A stretch of 7,498 nucleotides of DNA from Bacteroidales bacterium (GCA_024400715.1 JAKSMH010000041.1:1-7498); one strand, 5' to 3'. Positions 1 through 7,344 are shown, counted from the stretch's first letter. Made by a program: numbers and translations. Notes: generated by a model from the letters alone, not told the origin.

Positions 1-23
1 CTAATATTCAGATTGATAGTTAA

Positions 24-276
24 TTAAATTAACAAATAAAAATTTGATATGTTAAAAATATTCTTATGAATTTGGAAGGATGTCTTTCTTGAAACTTCAT
101 CGAAGTTTGTATCGTCAATTCCGTGACAATTGCGCAGCAAGTCACCGTTTTGGGTTAATTTGTAGCCAAAATGAACATCCGAGTTCTTCCATTAGAGTCC
201 CAAGTGGAATTTTCTTCATCGGTTCCACACGGATATCTTTAATTTCTTGAAAATTTTCTTTGTATAAAAAACGGCT
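24..276 (-). pseudogene. Possible decayed coding segment with a frame change
   Basis: Two minus-strand reading frames join into one protein-like stretch. The first runs from 276 down to 145, with residues such as EIKDIRVEPMKKIPLGTLMEEL, and then hits a stop at 142-144. The second is offset by one base and open from 191 down to 27. It continues from about base 179 with DVHFGYKLTQNGDLLRN and ends at a stop at 24-26. A single-base change near 178-182 would fuse them into roughly 80 codons. The stretch is less AT-rich than the flanking spacer and its codons look coding-like. I do not recognise the family, and there is no clear start because a stop lies at 277-279. It could be a remnant of a lost gene, the C-terminal end of a frameshifted gene, or chance. 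Confidence 0.3.
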
Positions 277-377
277 CTAAATGGCTTTGACAGATGTCTA
301 TTCTTGTTTATTGGTTCAAAAAGAAGAGAATATGCTTGATTTTCATATCTAAACCTCGGCTTAGGGGGTAGATTGTG

Positions 378-1451
378 TTATTCGGCATTATCTTCTTCGG
401 TGGCTTCAATGATGTGCTTGTATTTTTCCTTGCGTTCTTTCCACTTGTTTCGGGCATATTGCTGCATATCTTCGACGCTGTCGGTTTCATCTACGATTTC
501 CAAGCCAAAGATGGATTCAATGATATCCTCCAGCGTGACGATGCCAGTGAAAGAACCATATTCGTCCACAATCAAAGCGATGTGTTCTTTTTCCTTGAGT
601 AGGGTTTCCCAAAGCGTGGCAATGCTTTGTCCTTCTTCGGCCACGACAATCATTCGCTTCAATTCGGATAGTTTGATGTCAAACTTGTCGTTGGCGACGT
701 TTTCCAGCACTTTTTGTCTGAGGACGTAGCCAGTGATGTGGTCTTCGTCATTGTCGGCATACACGGGAATACGGGCATAATGCAGGTATTCTTTGTTTTT
801 GTAGAATTGGGAAACCGTCATTTCCTCGGCGGCAATGGAAACCACCGTTTGGGGTGTCATAATGTCTTCGACCTTGACCGTTTCTAATCTAACGATATTC
901 TGGATAATTTTGTTTTCTGATACGTCAAATTCGCCTTCTTCAGCCGCAAGTTCTGCCATTGCCGACACTTCCTCGCGACTTACCGTGGCTTCTTTTTCTT
1001 TTTTACCCAAAATCTTAACCATCAATTCTGATAGAAGAACAAAGGGGAACATAATGACAATCAGCACTTTTAAAATTCTTGCCACAGGAATGCAAAGTCG
1101 TCGCCAATTGTTGGAGCCAATGGTTTTGGGCATAATTTCGGAAAATACTAAAATCAGCAAGGTTAAGATGGCTGAACCAATACCAAAATAGGTGTTTCCC
1201 CAGATGGCAACCACTTGGGCACCGACGCCAGCTGCGCCAATGGTGTTGGCAATCGTGTTCAAAGACAAAATCGCAGCCAATGGTCTATCTATGCTTTCTT
1301 TATATTTTAGAAGTAAGGCGGCTCCAGGTCGTCCTTCCGCTTCCAACATATTTATATAGGATATTGGTGTGGAAAGCAATATGGATTCCATTAATGAACA
1401 AAAAAAAGATATTAAAAAAAAGAAAAAAATGTATAATAATAATGTTCCCAT
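378..1451 (-). CDS. CNNM (DUF21) and CBS-pair membrane protein, CorC/HlyC-like, short form
   Basis: This is a 357-residue inner-membrane protein of the CNNM/CorC family, whose members are linked to Mg2+ and other divalent cation transport or efflux and are often annotated as hemolysins. The N-terminal CNNM domain spans about residues 1-145. Hydrophobic segments lie near 4-26, 57-82, 90-106 and 119-143, and family-type motifs are visible: MES at 21-23, NTIAN at 65-69 and SEIMPKTIG at 104-112. An acidic linker (about 150-180) leads into a CBS pair (about 195-320), with EDIMTP at 195-200, RIPVY at 227-231 and ALIVDEYGSFTGIVTLEDII at 292-311. The protein ends in a charged tail. The C-terminal CorC_HlyC domain found in longer relatives of about 420-450 residues is absent. 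The start is supported by a promoter-like element only about 20 bases upstream. It is transcribed away from the glycosidase block, and the exact transported ion cannot be read from sequence. Confidence 0.93.
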   Translation of the reverse strand: MGTLLLYIFFFFLISFFCSLMESILLSTPISYINMLEAEGRPGAALLLKYKESIDRPLAAILSLNTIANTIGAAGVGAQVVAIWGNTYFGIGSAILTLLILVFSEIMPKTIGSNNWRRLCIPVARILKVLIVIMFPFVLLSELMVKILGKKEKEATVSREEVSAMAELAAEEGEFDVSENKIIQNIVRLETVKVEDIMTPQTVVSIAAEEMTVSQFYKNKEYLHYARIPVYADNDEDHITGYVLRQKVLENVANDKFDIKLSELKRMIVVAEEGQSIATLWETLLKEKEHIALIVDEYGSFTGIVTLEDIIESIFGLEIVDETDSVEDMQQYARNKWKERKEKYKHIIEATEEDNAE

Positions 1452-1470
1452 TTCAAATTTTAAATCGCTG

Positions 1471-1478
1471 CAAAGATA
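1471..1478 (-). promoter_or_regulatory. Bacteroidota -7 promoter element for the CNNM gene
   Basis: Read on the minus strand this is TATCTTTG, an exact fit to the Bacteroidota -7 consensus TAnnTTTG. It lies about 20 bases before the ATG at 1451, so the predicted leader is only about 10-15 bases. No exact TTTG -33 element is seen upstream on that strand, only AT-rich sequence. Confidence 0.55.
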
Positions 1479-1501
1479 CGAAAAATTTATGGATTAAATT
1501 T

Positions 1502-1536
1502 TTTGTGTTTAGTTACCAAAATAATTCATATTTTTG
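1502..1536 (+). promoter_or_regulatory. Candidate Bacteroidota promoter for the 1630 gene
   Basis: The sequence has TTTG at 1502-1505 and TATTTTTG at 1529-1536. The latter exactly fits the -7 consensus TAnnTTTG and is followed by CAGAG. The 23-base gap to the upstream TTTG is slightly long for a -33 element, so the -7 box carries most of the weight. Transcription would begin near 1542, giving a leader of about 85-90 bases before the ATG at 1630. It is back to back with the minus-strand promoter at 1471-1478. Confidence 0.5.
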
Positions 1537-1629
1537 CAGAGCCGATTGCTTTTAACTTTGACTTAGGGGTTTCATGAAGTATAGAGTGGCGGCGTGAAAT
1601 GTTGGTTATGGAAACCTTTTGTGAACATT

Positions 1630-3270
1630 ATGAAAAAGAACATTATAATTACCCTTCTTATTATCGTTTTGAAGTTTTTCCTATTTGAAAATACTGCCAA
1701 TGCCACAGATCAGTACCCAGACTATCTTGTGATGAATGGGGAGAAGTTTGAATTATATGTGGACTGGTCCTTTCCTTCACCGTTGGCGATATACTATATG
1801 CGTACAGCGCAGCCTTCTCCATTTGAATCTTGGGGTACGGCCAACTATCGTGGACATGTTGCCACTTGGGAAATACGAGACAGCTCACTATTCCTTGTTA
1901 AAGTTGACACACGGCCACAGGCTGAGCGTACCGGAACATATTTTTCCACTTCCCAGCAACACCAGGACACTTTAACCGTACCTGCCTTCTGGGGAATCAA
2001 GTCGTTGGGGAATCTGCCCAACAACAATGATGGAAGCGTGCTGGCCGACTGGTTCAGCGGTGTCATTGTCGCTAAGCGCTATCTCAACCCTGAAGACGAA
2101 CGAATTTATTACAGTGACGAGAGCAGCAATCAACAGAAACTGGCAGCAAAGAATCGACTCGATGAGCAGACGAAGAGTAATGCTGCGGCTGGCGATTTCT
2201 ACCTGTTGGTACGTCAGGGCAAAGTGAAAGTAATGCTTGCTATCAACGAGATGGATATGGAAAGGGCTATGAAGATTTCAGAAGAGGATATGTCGGACCG
2301 TGACTTTATGATGAAATATGAGATGTTATATCTCAATCAAAGTTATATGTTGTACCATCTTTCAGCAGGGCTTTCGCATGATTCGGTAACTGTGTCGGGG
2401 CATGGTGGTCATTTTGTCAACTATGAAGGTTCCTCGTTGATTATGGGCTATTATGATAATGATCCAGTCAATTGGCCTTTTAGCTGGGAAAATTCCGAAC
2501 TTTGTGGGGCACCAGTACCGCATTTCGAGGTGATTCATGACTCGATATTTGTCACAGGAATGCGCATCGCCTATTCTGAAGGACTGTTTGACTACAGATA
2601 TATTGATGTGGCAATGGACAGCGTTTTCCCGCCCGAGAAATTGCAGAACGGACGACTTTTTGCTACTTGGGTAAACGGAAAACAAATGGTGCAATACACT
2701 GTGTTTGACGACTATGACGAATTATTTTATGAAAAAAAATACATATACAAGATACAACGAATGGAGGTGAAAGATGGTATAGTGCTGCGTTCTCAAATTT
2801 ATCCCAATTCGTTTGAACTGGACGGAATGAATGATTTATCTCGCACTTCCCACTTTTGCAATCCCGACCAAGTTTGCTGTACGAAATTTGGACTTTGGTT
2901 GCCTGTTGATATTAAAAAACTGCCTACGGTGACGGAAAATGCGGCATATTTGGAAGAGGAAAACTCCATGTTGGAATTTCTCTCGCAGCATCCACTCAAC
3001 GACACTACCATCAATGGGCGATTCATGATTGGCTTTGGCCTTAATTGCAATGGACAAGCCGATCACTTTTGGATGACAGATTTACGAAACGAGGGGGTGA
3101 TAGATTGGGGAGAATCCATATTGGAAGCCATTAGACAACTTCCCCCATATTGGCAACCCGCAAAATATGCCTCGCACGAAGGAGAACTTCCCATTCCGAT
3201 TGACAGCTACCAAGTGATTGATGTCACCATTCAAGACGGAAAATTCACTAACGCGTATTTACATCGTTGA
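1630..3270 (+). CDS. Secreted protein of unknown function: duplicated module plus TonB C-terminal-like domain
   Basis: I do not recognise a named family. The ATG at 1630 is chosen because it begins a clean signal peptide: KKN, a hydrophobic run (residues 5-19), then NTANA with likely signal peptidase I cleavage after Ala25. An earlier in-frame GTG at 1594 would put 12 extra residues, including two tryptophans, ahead of it. The mature protein is soluble and has no further membrane segment. Two regions look like diverged copies of one module. The first (about 72-150) has ATWEIRDSSLFLV and later LADWFSG. The second (about 295-385) has PHFEVIHDSIFV and later FATWVNG. From memory, similar modules occur in uncharacterised Bacteroidota proteins. 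Residues about 460-535 follow a TonB C-terminal-like pattern: GRFMIGFGLNCNGQ, then EAIRQLPPYWQPAK, then a terminal strand. Five cysteines (292, 410, 416, 417, 473) could form disulfides. It precedes the fucosidase by 144 bases, and a functional link to it is unproven. Confidence 0.85.
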   Translation: MKKNIIITLLIIVLKFFLFENTANATDQYPDYLVMNGEKFELYVDWSFPSPLAIYYMRTAQPSPFESWGTANYRGHVATWEIRDSSLFLVKVDTRPQAERTGTYFSTSQQHQDTLTVPAFWGIKSLGNLPNNNDGSVLADWFSGVIVAKRYLNPEDERIYYSDESSNQQKLAAKNRLDEQTKSNAAAGDFYLLVRQGKVKVMLAINEMDMERAMKISEEDMSDRDFMMKYEMLYLNQSYMLYHLSAGLSHDSVTVSGHGGHFVNYEGSSLIMGYYDNDPVNWPFSWENSELCGAPVPHFEVIHDSIFVTGMRIAYSEGLFDYRYIDVAMDSVFPPEKLQNGRLFATWVNGKQMVQYTVFDDYDELFYEKKYIYKIQRMEVKDGIVLRSQIYPNSFELDGMNDLSRTSHFCNPDQVCCTKFGLWLPVDIKKLPTVTENAAYLEEENSMLEFLSQHPLNDTTINGRFMIGFGLNCNGQADHFWMTDLRNEGVIDWGESILEAIRQLPPYWQPAKYASHEGELPIPIDSYQVIDVTIQDGKFTNAYLHR

Positions 3271-3309
3271 TGATGTTGGACTGCTTAAAAATAAAGGAAG
3301 CGCAGCTCA

Positions 3310-3334
3310 GAAAAAAGATTTTTTCTTTTTTTTT
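3310..3334 (+). terminator. Weak A/T hairpin with T tract, possible terminator
   Basis: GAAAAAA and TTTTTTC lie almost back to back (3310-3316 and 3319-3325) and are followed by nine T residues (3326-3334). The geometry resembles an intrinsic terminator 40 bases after the stop of the preceding gene. However, the stem is nearly all A-T and the loop is minimal, so any termination would be weak or partial. Confidence 0.22.
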
Positions 3335-3347
3335 GTGCCATGTGTTG

Positions 3348-3355
3348 TATTTTTC
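3348..3355 (+). promoter_or_regulatory. Near-consensus -7 element upstream of the fucosidase
   Basis: TATTTTTC matches TAnnTTTG except for the last base. It lies 59 bases before the chosen ATG at 3415. No correctly spaced TTTG is seen upstream. It may give the GH29-GH3 pair its own promoter, but the evidence is one imperfect box. Confidence 0.22.
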
Positions 3356-3414
3356 GCAAATTGTGTAAAACTATCGAATTTATGGTGAGTGATTATAAAA
3401 GATATGCTTTTCAA

Positions 3415-4821
3415 ATGAAGTCTTTGACTATGCCGGTGGCCATTTTGATGTTTTTGGCCGTGATGTCGAGTTGTCAAGTGCAGGCTCAGGACGCGGATCA
3501 GGCTAATCCAGATTTGCGCTTGGATGCTGAATATTTCCCTCCATCCGACCCGTTGGTGCGGGAAAAACTTCAACAATGGCGAGACTTAAAGTTCGGGATG
3601 ATTATCCATTGGGGCTTGTATGCGGTGCCGGGCATTGTAGAATCTTGGTCTATTTGCTCTGAAGATGAGTCTTGGATTCCTCGCGATAGCTCAATCAGGT
3701 ACGATGATTATAAACGCTGGTATTGGAGTCTGTCTGAACAATTTAATCCTGTTCAATTCGATCCAGAGCAATGGGCACGTACTGCACGGGATGCAGGAAT
3801 GAAGTATGTCGTGTTTACTACCAAACACCATGATGGATTTGCTATGTTTGACAGCAAATATAGCGATTTTACCATCGCAAAAGGGCCATTTGCACAAAAT
3901 TCCAAAGCAGATGTGACAAAATATGTTTTTGAAGCTTTCAGGAATCAAGGAATGATGATAGGAGCCTATTTCTCAAAACCAGATTGGCATTCACAATATT
4001 ATTGGTGGGATAGGTATGCCACTGCCGACAGACATGTAAATTATAAAATAGAGAATCATCCGCAAAGATGGAATGAATTTAAAAAACTCGTTTATAATCA
4101 GATAGATGAACTTACTTCAAATTATGATGATGTCGATATCCTTTGGTTGGATGGTGGATGGGTGAGGGCTCCGCAAGAAGATATAGACATGGCCGGTATT
4201 GCGACAATGGCCCGAAGAAATCAGCCTGGATTACTCATTGTTGATCGAACCGTACAAGGACCATACGAAAATTATCGTACTCCAGAAAAAATGATTCCGG
4301 AAAAACAGCTTCCCTATCCTTGGGAAACTTGTGTGCCGTTGAGCAAAGACTGGGGATTTGTGCCCAATGCGACTTTTAAAACGCCACAACAAATCGTTGC
4401 TATGTTGGTGGAGGTGGTGGCTAAAGGCGGCAGTTTGTTGCTCGGTGTTGGACCTACTCCCGATGGCGTTATTGAAGATGCCGTGGTGGAAACTTTGGAC
4501 CGGATTGGTACGTGGTTGAAGGTTAACGGTAAAGCGATTTATGCAACCCGGCCGATTCGTTTTTATTGTGATGGAGATGTTTGGTTTACAGGAAGTAAAG
4601 ACGGAAATACAGTCTATGCTTTTGTTATGCCGTCTGCGTTGAGAACGCCTGGTAACACAATTTCCTGGAAGCATAATTTGCCCCGGAAAGGCAGTAAAGT
4701 CACCCTTTTGTCTAATAAAAAGAACGTAAAATATAAGATAAAGGATGATGTGCTTACGCTTTCGCTGCCTTCGGATGCCGATTTTATGCCTCAAGTGCTT
4801 GAATTTGTCATTGAACAATGA
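3415..4821 (+). CDS. Secreted alpha-L-fucosidase, glycoside hydrolase family 29
   Basis: GH29 enzymes are retaining exo-alpha-L-fucosidases that release terminal fucose from glycans. The ATG at 3415 gives a typical signal sequence. Cys20 in VMSSC could be a lipidation site, and VQA at 22-24 offers an alternative signal peptidase I site. Upstream in-frame ATGs at 3340 and 3382 would add polar, cysteine-rich residues and are less likely. The catalytic barrel spans about residues 45-375. FGMIIHWG at 60-67 and TKHHDGFAMF at 136-145 are fucose-pocket motifs of the family. Asp246 in ILWLDGGW (242-249) is the expected nucleophile. The acid/base is less certain: Glu285 or Glu291 in YENYRTPE (284-291) are candidates, and the 45-residue spacing to Glu291 resembles that of the alpha-1,3/4-specific B subfamily. 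A short C-terminal beta-rich domain follows (about 375-468). At 468 residues it has normal length. The GH3 gene starts 43 bases downstream, suggesting an operon. The linkage cleaved cannot be told from sequence. Confidence 0.94.
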   Translation: MKSLTMPVAILMFLAVMSSCQVQAQDADQANPDLRLDAEYFPPSDPLVREKLQQWRDLKFGMIIHWGLYAVPGIVESWSICSEDESWIPRDSSIRYDDYKRWYWSLSEQFNPVQFDPEQWARTARDAGMKYVVFTTKHHDGFAMFDSKYSDFTIAKGPFAQNSKADVTKYVFEAFRNQGMMIGAYFSKPDWHSQYYWWDRYATADRHVNYKIENHPQRWNEFKKLVYNQIDELTSNYDDVDILWLDGGWVRAPQEDIDMAGIATMARRNQPGLLIVDRTVQGPYENYRTPEKMIPEKQLPYPWETCVPLSKDWGFVPNATFKTPQQIVAMLVEVVAKGGSLLLGVGPTPDGVIEDAVVETLDRIGTWLKVNGKAIYATRPIRFYCDGDVWFTGSKDGNTVYAFVMPSALRTPGNTISWKHNLPRKGSKVTLLSNKKNVKYKIKDDVLTLSLPSDADFMPQVLEFVIEQ

Positions 4822-4864
4822 TAACTTTGTTTATGTTGATGATTTTTTTTGAAAAAATAGAAAT

Positions 4865-7192
4865 ATGAAGTCTCGTTTATTGTGTTTTCTTGCCTTTTGT
4901 GTGCCGATGGTTTTGTGTGCCCAATCGAATTATGTTGATTTAAATAAGAATGGCAGGATGGATGCCTATGAAAATCGAAATTTGTCCATTGAGCAGCGTG
5001 TGGACGATTTGGTGGCACAGATGACGTTGGCGGAAAAGGTGGGGCAATTGCAGATGACAATGGGCTGGGATTATTACCAGCGAAATGGTGATGAGGTTTT
5101 TCTATCCGAGAAGTTTAAGTCTGACTTGCGGGATAGAGATATGGGATGTGTGTGGGCTTTGATGCGGGCGGATCCTTGGACACAAAGAAATTTTGACAAT
5201 GGTTTGCTTCCCGTGATGGCTTCACAACTGGTGAGGGAGATGCAGCTGTTCGTCCGCCAGCATTCGCGTCTTGGCATTCCGCTGCTTTTGGCGGAGGAGT
5301 GTCCACACGGCTTGATGGCTTTGGAAGCCCCGGTTTTCCCTACTGCTATTGGACGCGCATCTTCTTTCAATGCAGATTTGGAGTATAAAATAGGTTATTT
5401 AGTGGGACAGCGAGCATATAATCAAGGTGCCAATGTGGCTTTTGGACCAGTTGTCGATATAGCTCGCAATCCTCGGTGGTCGCGTTTTGAGGAAAATTAT
5501 GGCGAAGATCCGACATTGTCGGCGGTTATGGGCACTCAATATGCGTTGGGTTTGCAAAAGGCGGGAGTGATTTCCACACTGAAGCACTTTACTGCCTACG
5601 GATGTTCGGAAGGCGGCCATAACGGGGCTCCTGTCAATGCGGGAATTCACGAATTGTTGTCATCGCTTTCTTATCCTTTTATGAAAGCATCGCAAGAAGG
5701 TGCCTTGTCGGTGATGACGGCCTACAACGCTGTTGACGGTGTTCCTTGCACTGCCAATGAATGGCTATTGAATGATGTATTGAGAAAAACCTGGAATTTT
5801 GATGGTTTGGTGATTTCAGACCTGTTTGCCATTGATGGTTTGGTGAGCGAACGCTTGGCAACCGATAAAGTTGAGGCCGCGGTGTTGGCTATTCGTGCCG
5901 GTGTCAATGTCGATTTAGGTGCGTCTTGCTATGGACAACCCCTGATTGACGCTGTTCATCAGGGCTTGGTGTCTGAAAAAATGTTGGATGAGGTTTTGCG
6001 GCCTGTACTCACAATGAAATTCAAACTCGGTTTGTTTGATACTGATTTCCAATCGCTTACAACTGTAGAGAATAATGACGATTTGCTCTTGGAATCCGCA
6101 TACGAATCGGTGGTTTTGCTGAAAAATGAGGGGAATTTGCTGCCCTTATCGAAAGAATTGCGTCGTGTGGCTGTGATAGGTCCCAATGCCGATAACGTTT
6201 ACAATATGTTGGGTGATTACACAGCTCCCCAGCATCCTGAGTCGGTGGTGACGCTGTTGGAGGGTTTGCGTGAGGCTTTGCCGCAAACGGAAATAGACTA
6301 TGTTCAGGCTTGTTCTATTCGTGACACCTCTTGGCAGGAAATTGACAGGGCGGTGCTGGCTGCAAAACGTGCCGATGTCGTCATTATGGCTTTGGGTGGT
6401 TCCAGTGCACGTGACTTTCAGACAGTCTTTGAATCAAATGGAGCTGCTGCTTCACGTGAAACGGTGAGCGATATGGAGGCGGGCGAGGGATTTGACCGTG
6501 CCACTTTGTCGCTTTTGGGGCATCAACAGGCTTTGTTGGAGGCAGTTTGTGCTACTGGCAAGCCGGTGGTGCTCGTGTTGATTCAAGGGAGGCCGCTGAA
6601 TATCACTTGGGCGACGCAATATGTGCCCGCTATTCTGTGCGCTTGGTATCCCGGAGGTATGGGCGGACGTGCTATTGCGGACTTGCTGTTGGGAAATCGT
6701 ACGCCATCAGGCCACCTTCCGATTTCATACCCCCGTGATGAAAATCAACTCCCTGTGTATTACAATGCCCTTCAATCGCGAAGAAATTATACTGATGCGT
6801 CCGCACAACCTCTTTTCCCTTTCGGATTTGGTCTAAGTTATACTTCTTTCAAATATTCAGATAGTCTTTCTTGCGAAAAAATTTCCGAAAATGCCTGCCA
6901 ATTGTCTTTTACGATAACTAATACGGGTGATTATGACGGGGCCGAGGTGGTTCAGCTGTATGTTCGCGATGAAGCCGCTTCTGTGATTCAGCCCGAACGA
7001 CAATTGAAGCAGTTCCAAAAAATATTCTTGAAAAAAGGTGAAAGTGGAGTGGTGGATTTTATCCTTACGGATGATGATTTGAAAATGCTGAACCGCGATT
7101 TGCAATGGGTGGTGGAACCCGGAGAATTTAGGATATTTATCGGACCTAATGTGGAAAATCCCGTATATGACTATGTGTATGTGAAAAAGTAA
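4865..7192 (+). CDS. Secreted beta-glycosidase (beta-glucosidase/xylosidase type), glycoside hydrolase family 3
   Basis: This is a 775-residue retaining exo-beta-glycosidase of GH3. A signal peptide (residues 1-19, ending VLCA before QSN) directs export. It is followed by a calcium-loop-like DLNKNGRMDAYE at 25-36. The N-terminal GH3 barrel (about 45-390) contains RNPRWSRFEENYGEDP at 201-216, the LKHFTAYG motif at 239-246 and Asp319 in LVISDL, the expected nucleophile. The C-terminal alpha/beta domain (about 412-660) includes VLLKNEGNLLPL at 417-428. Its AGEGFDR motif at 539-545 makes Glu541 the probable acid/base, and PGGMGGRAIADLLLG sits at 596-610. A fibronectin III-like domain closes the protein (about 675-770, with ERQLKQFQK at 711-719). 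The full three-domain architecture and length are normal for BglX-like enzymes. The KH-F motif argues against the NagZ hexosaminidase branch. Substrate sugar (glucose, xylose or other) is undetermined. It is probably cotranscribed with the fucosidase, so the two may trim the same fucosylated oligosaccharide. Confidence 0.95.
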   Translation: MKSRLLCFLAFCVPMVLCAQSNYVDLNKNGRMDAYENRNLSIEQRVDDLVAQMTLAEKVGQLQMTMGWDYYQRNGDEVFLSEKFKSDLRDRDMGCVWALMRADPWTQRNFDNGLLPVMASQLVREMQLFVRQHSRLGIPLLLAEECPHGLMALEAPVFPTAIGRASSFNADLEYKIGYLVGQRAYNQGANVAFGPVVDIARNPRWSRFEENYGEDPTLSAVMGTQYALGLQKAGVISTLKHFTAYGCSEGGHNGAPVNAGIHELLSSLSYPFMKASQEGALSVMTAYNAVDGVPCTANEWLLNDVLRKTWNFDGLVISDLFAIDGLVSERLATDKVEAAVLAIRAGVNVDLGASCYGQPLIDAVHQGLVSEKMLDEVLRPVLTMKFKLGLFDTDFQSLTTVENNDDLLLESAYESVVLLKNEGNLLPLSKELRRVAVIGPNADNVYNMLGDYTAPQHPESVVTLLEGLREALPQTEIDYVQACSIRDTSWQEIDRAVLAAKRADVVIMALGGSSARDFQTVFESNGAAASRETVSDMEAGEGFDRATLSLLGHQQALLEAVCATGKPVVLVLIQGRPLNITWATQYVPAILCAWYPGGMGGRAIADLLLGNRTPSGHLPISYPRDENQLPVYYNALQSRRNYTDASAQPLFPFGFGLSYTSFKYSDSLSCEKISENACQLSFTITNTGDYDGAEVVQLYVRDEAASVIQPERQLKQFQKIFLKKGESGVVDFILTDDDLKMLNRDLQWVVEPGEFRIFIGPNVENPVYDYVYVKK

Positions 7193-7194
7193 CG

Positions 7195-7220
7195 AAACAC
7201 ACTTAAAGTGTTGTGTTTTT
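7195..7220 (+). terminator. Probable intrinsic terminator after the GH3 gene
   Basis: ACACT (7199-7203) pairs with AGTGT (7207-7211) around a TAA loop. AAAC (7195-7198) can extend the stem with GTTT (7215-7218) across a three-base bulge. A T tract follows at 7216-7220. The hairpin starts 3 bases past the GH3 stop, which fits the end of the glycosidase transcription unit. The bulge and low GC make it moderate in strength. Confidence 0.5.
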
Positions 7221-7344
7221 ATGCAATATATTTTTCAAGGCTTGTCATAAATGCTGTTTTGCTGATAAAGTGAAATGCAATTTCGTTTTGATATGAATAA
7301 AATAATTAGGATTGAAATTATTTACAATAACAAAAATAAATAAA

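Noticed and set aside
348..372. Possible hairpin after the CNNM stop (ATCTA paired with TAGAT, minus strand)
   Set aside because: Only five outer pairs form, the interior is mismatched and no T tract follows on the minus strand.
373..729. Plus-strand open frames opposite the CNNM gene
   Set aside because: Ser- and Phe-rich translations are typical mirror frames of the well-supported minus-strand gene.
1594..1629. Upstream in-frame GTG start giving a 558-residue version of the secreted unknown protein
   Set aside because: It puts 12 extra residues ahead of a signal peptide that starts ideally at the ATG at 1630 (MKKN followed by the hydrophobic core).
2362..2694. 110-codon minus-strand open frame inside the unknown secreted gene
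   Set aside because: It is antisense to a coherent signal-peptide protein and has no domain or promoter support.
3340..3414. Upstream ATGs at 3340 and 3382 extending the fucosidase by 25 or 11 residues
   Set aside because: The extension is polar and cysteine-rich and overlaps the T tract and near-consensus promoter box. The ATG at 3415 places the signal peptide correctly.
4231..4818. 195-codon minus-strand open frame opposite the fucosidase
   Set aside because: It is antisense to a strongly supported GH29 gene and encodes a basic, low-complexity sequence with no recognisable domain.
4822..4864. T8/A6 inverted repeat in the GH29-GH3 spacer as a terminator
   Set aside because: The stem is purely A-T, no T tract follows, and the close spacing of the two glycosidase genes favours readthrough.
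4865..4925. GH3 enzyme as a lipoprotein through Cys18
   Set aside because: Residues before Cys18 are MVL, which do not make a lipobox. LCA followed by QSN is a good signal peptidase I site.
5579..5602. GH3 protein as a NagZ-type N-acetylhexosaminidase
   Set aside because: The motif is LKHFTAYG and lacks the KH(F/P)G...D(S/T)H signature. The three-domain architecture is also of the glucosidase/xylosidase type.
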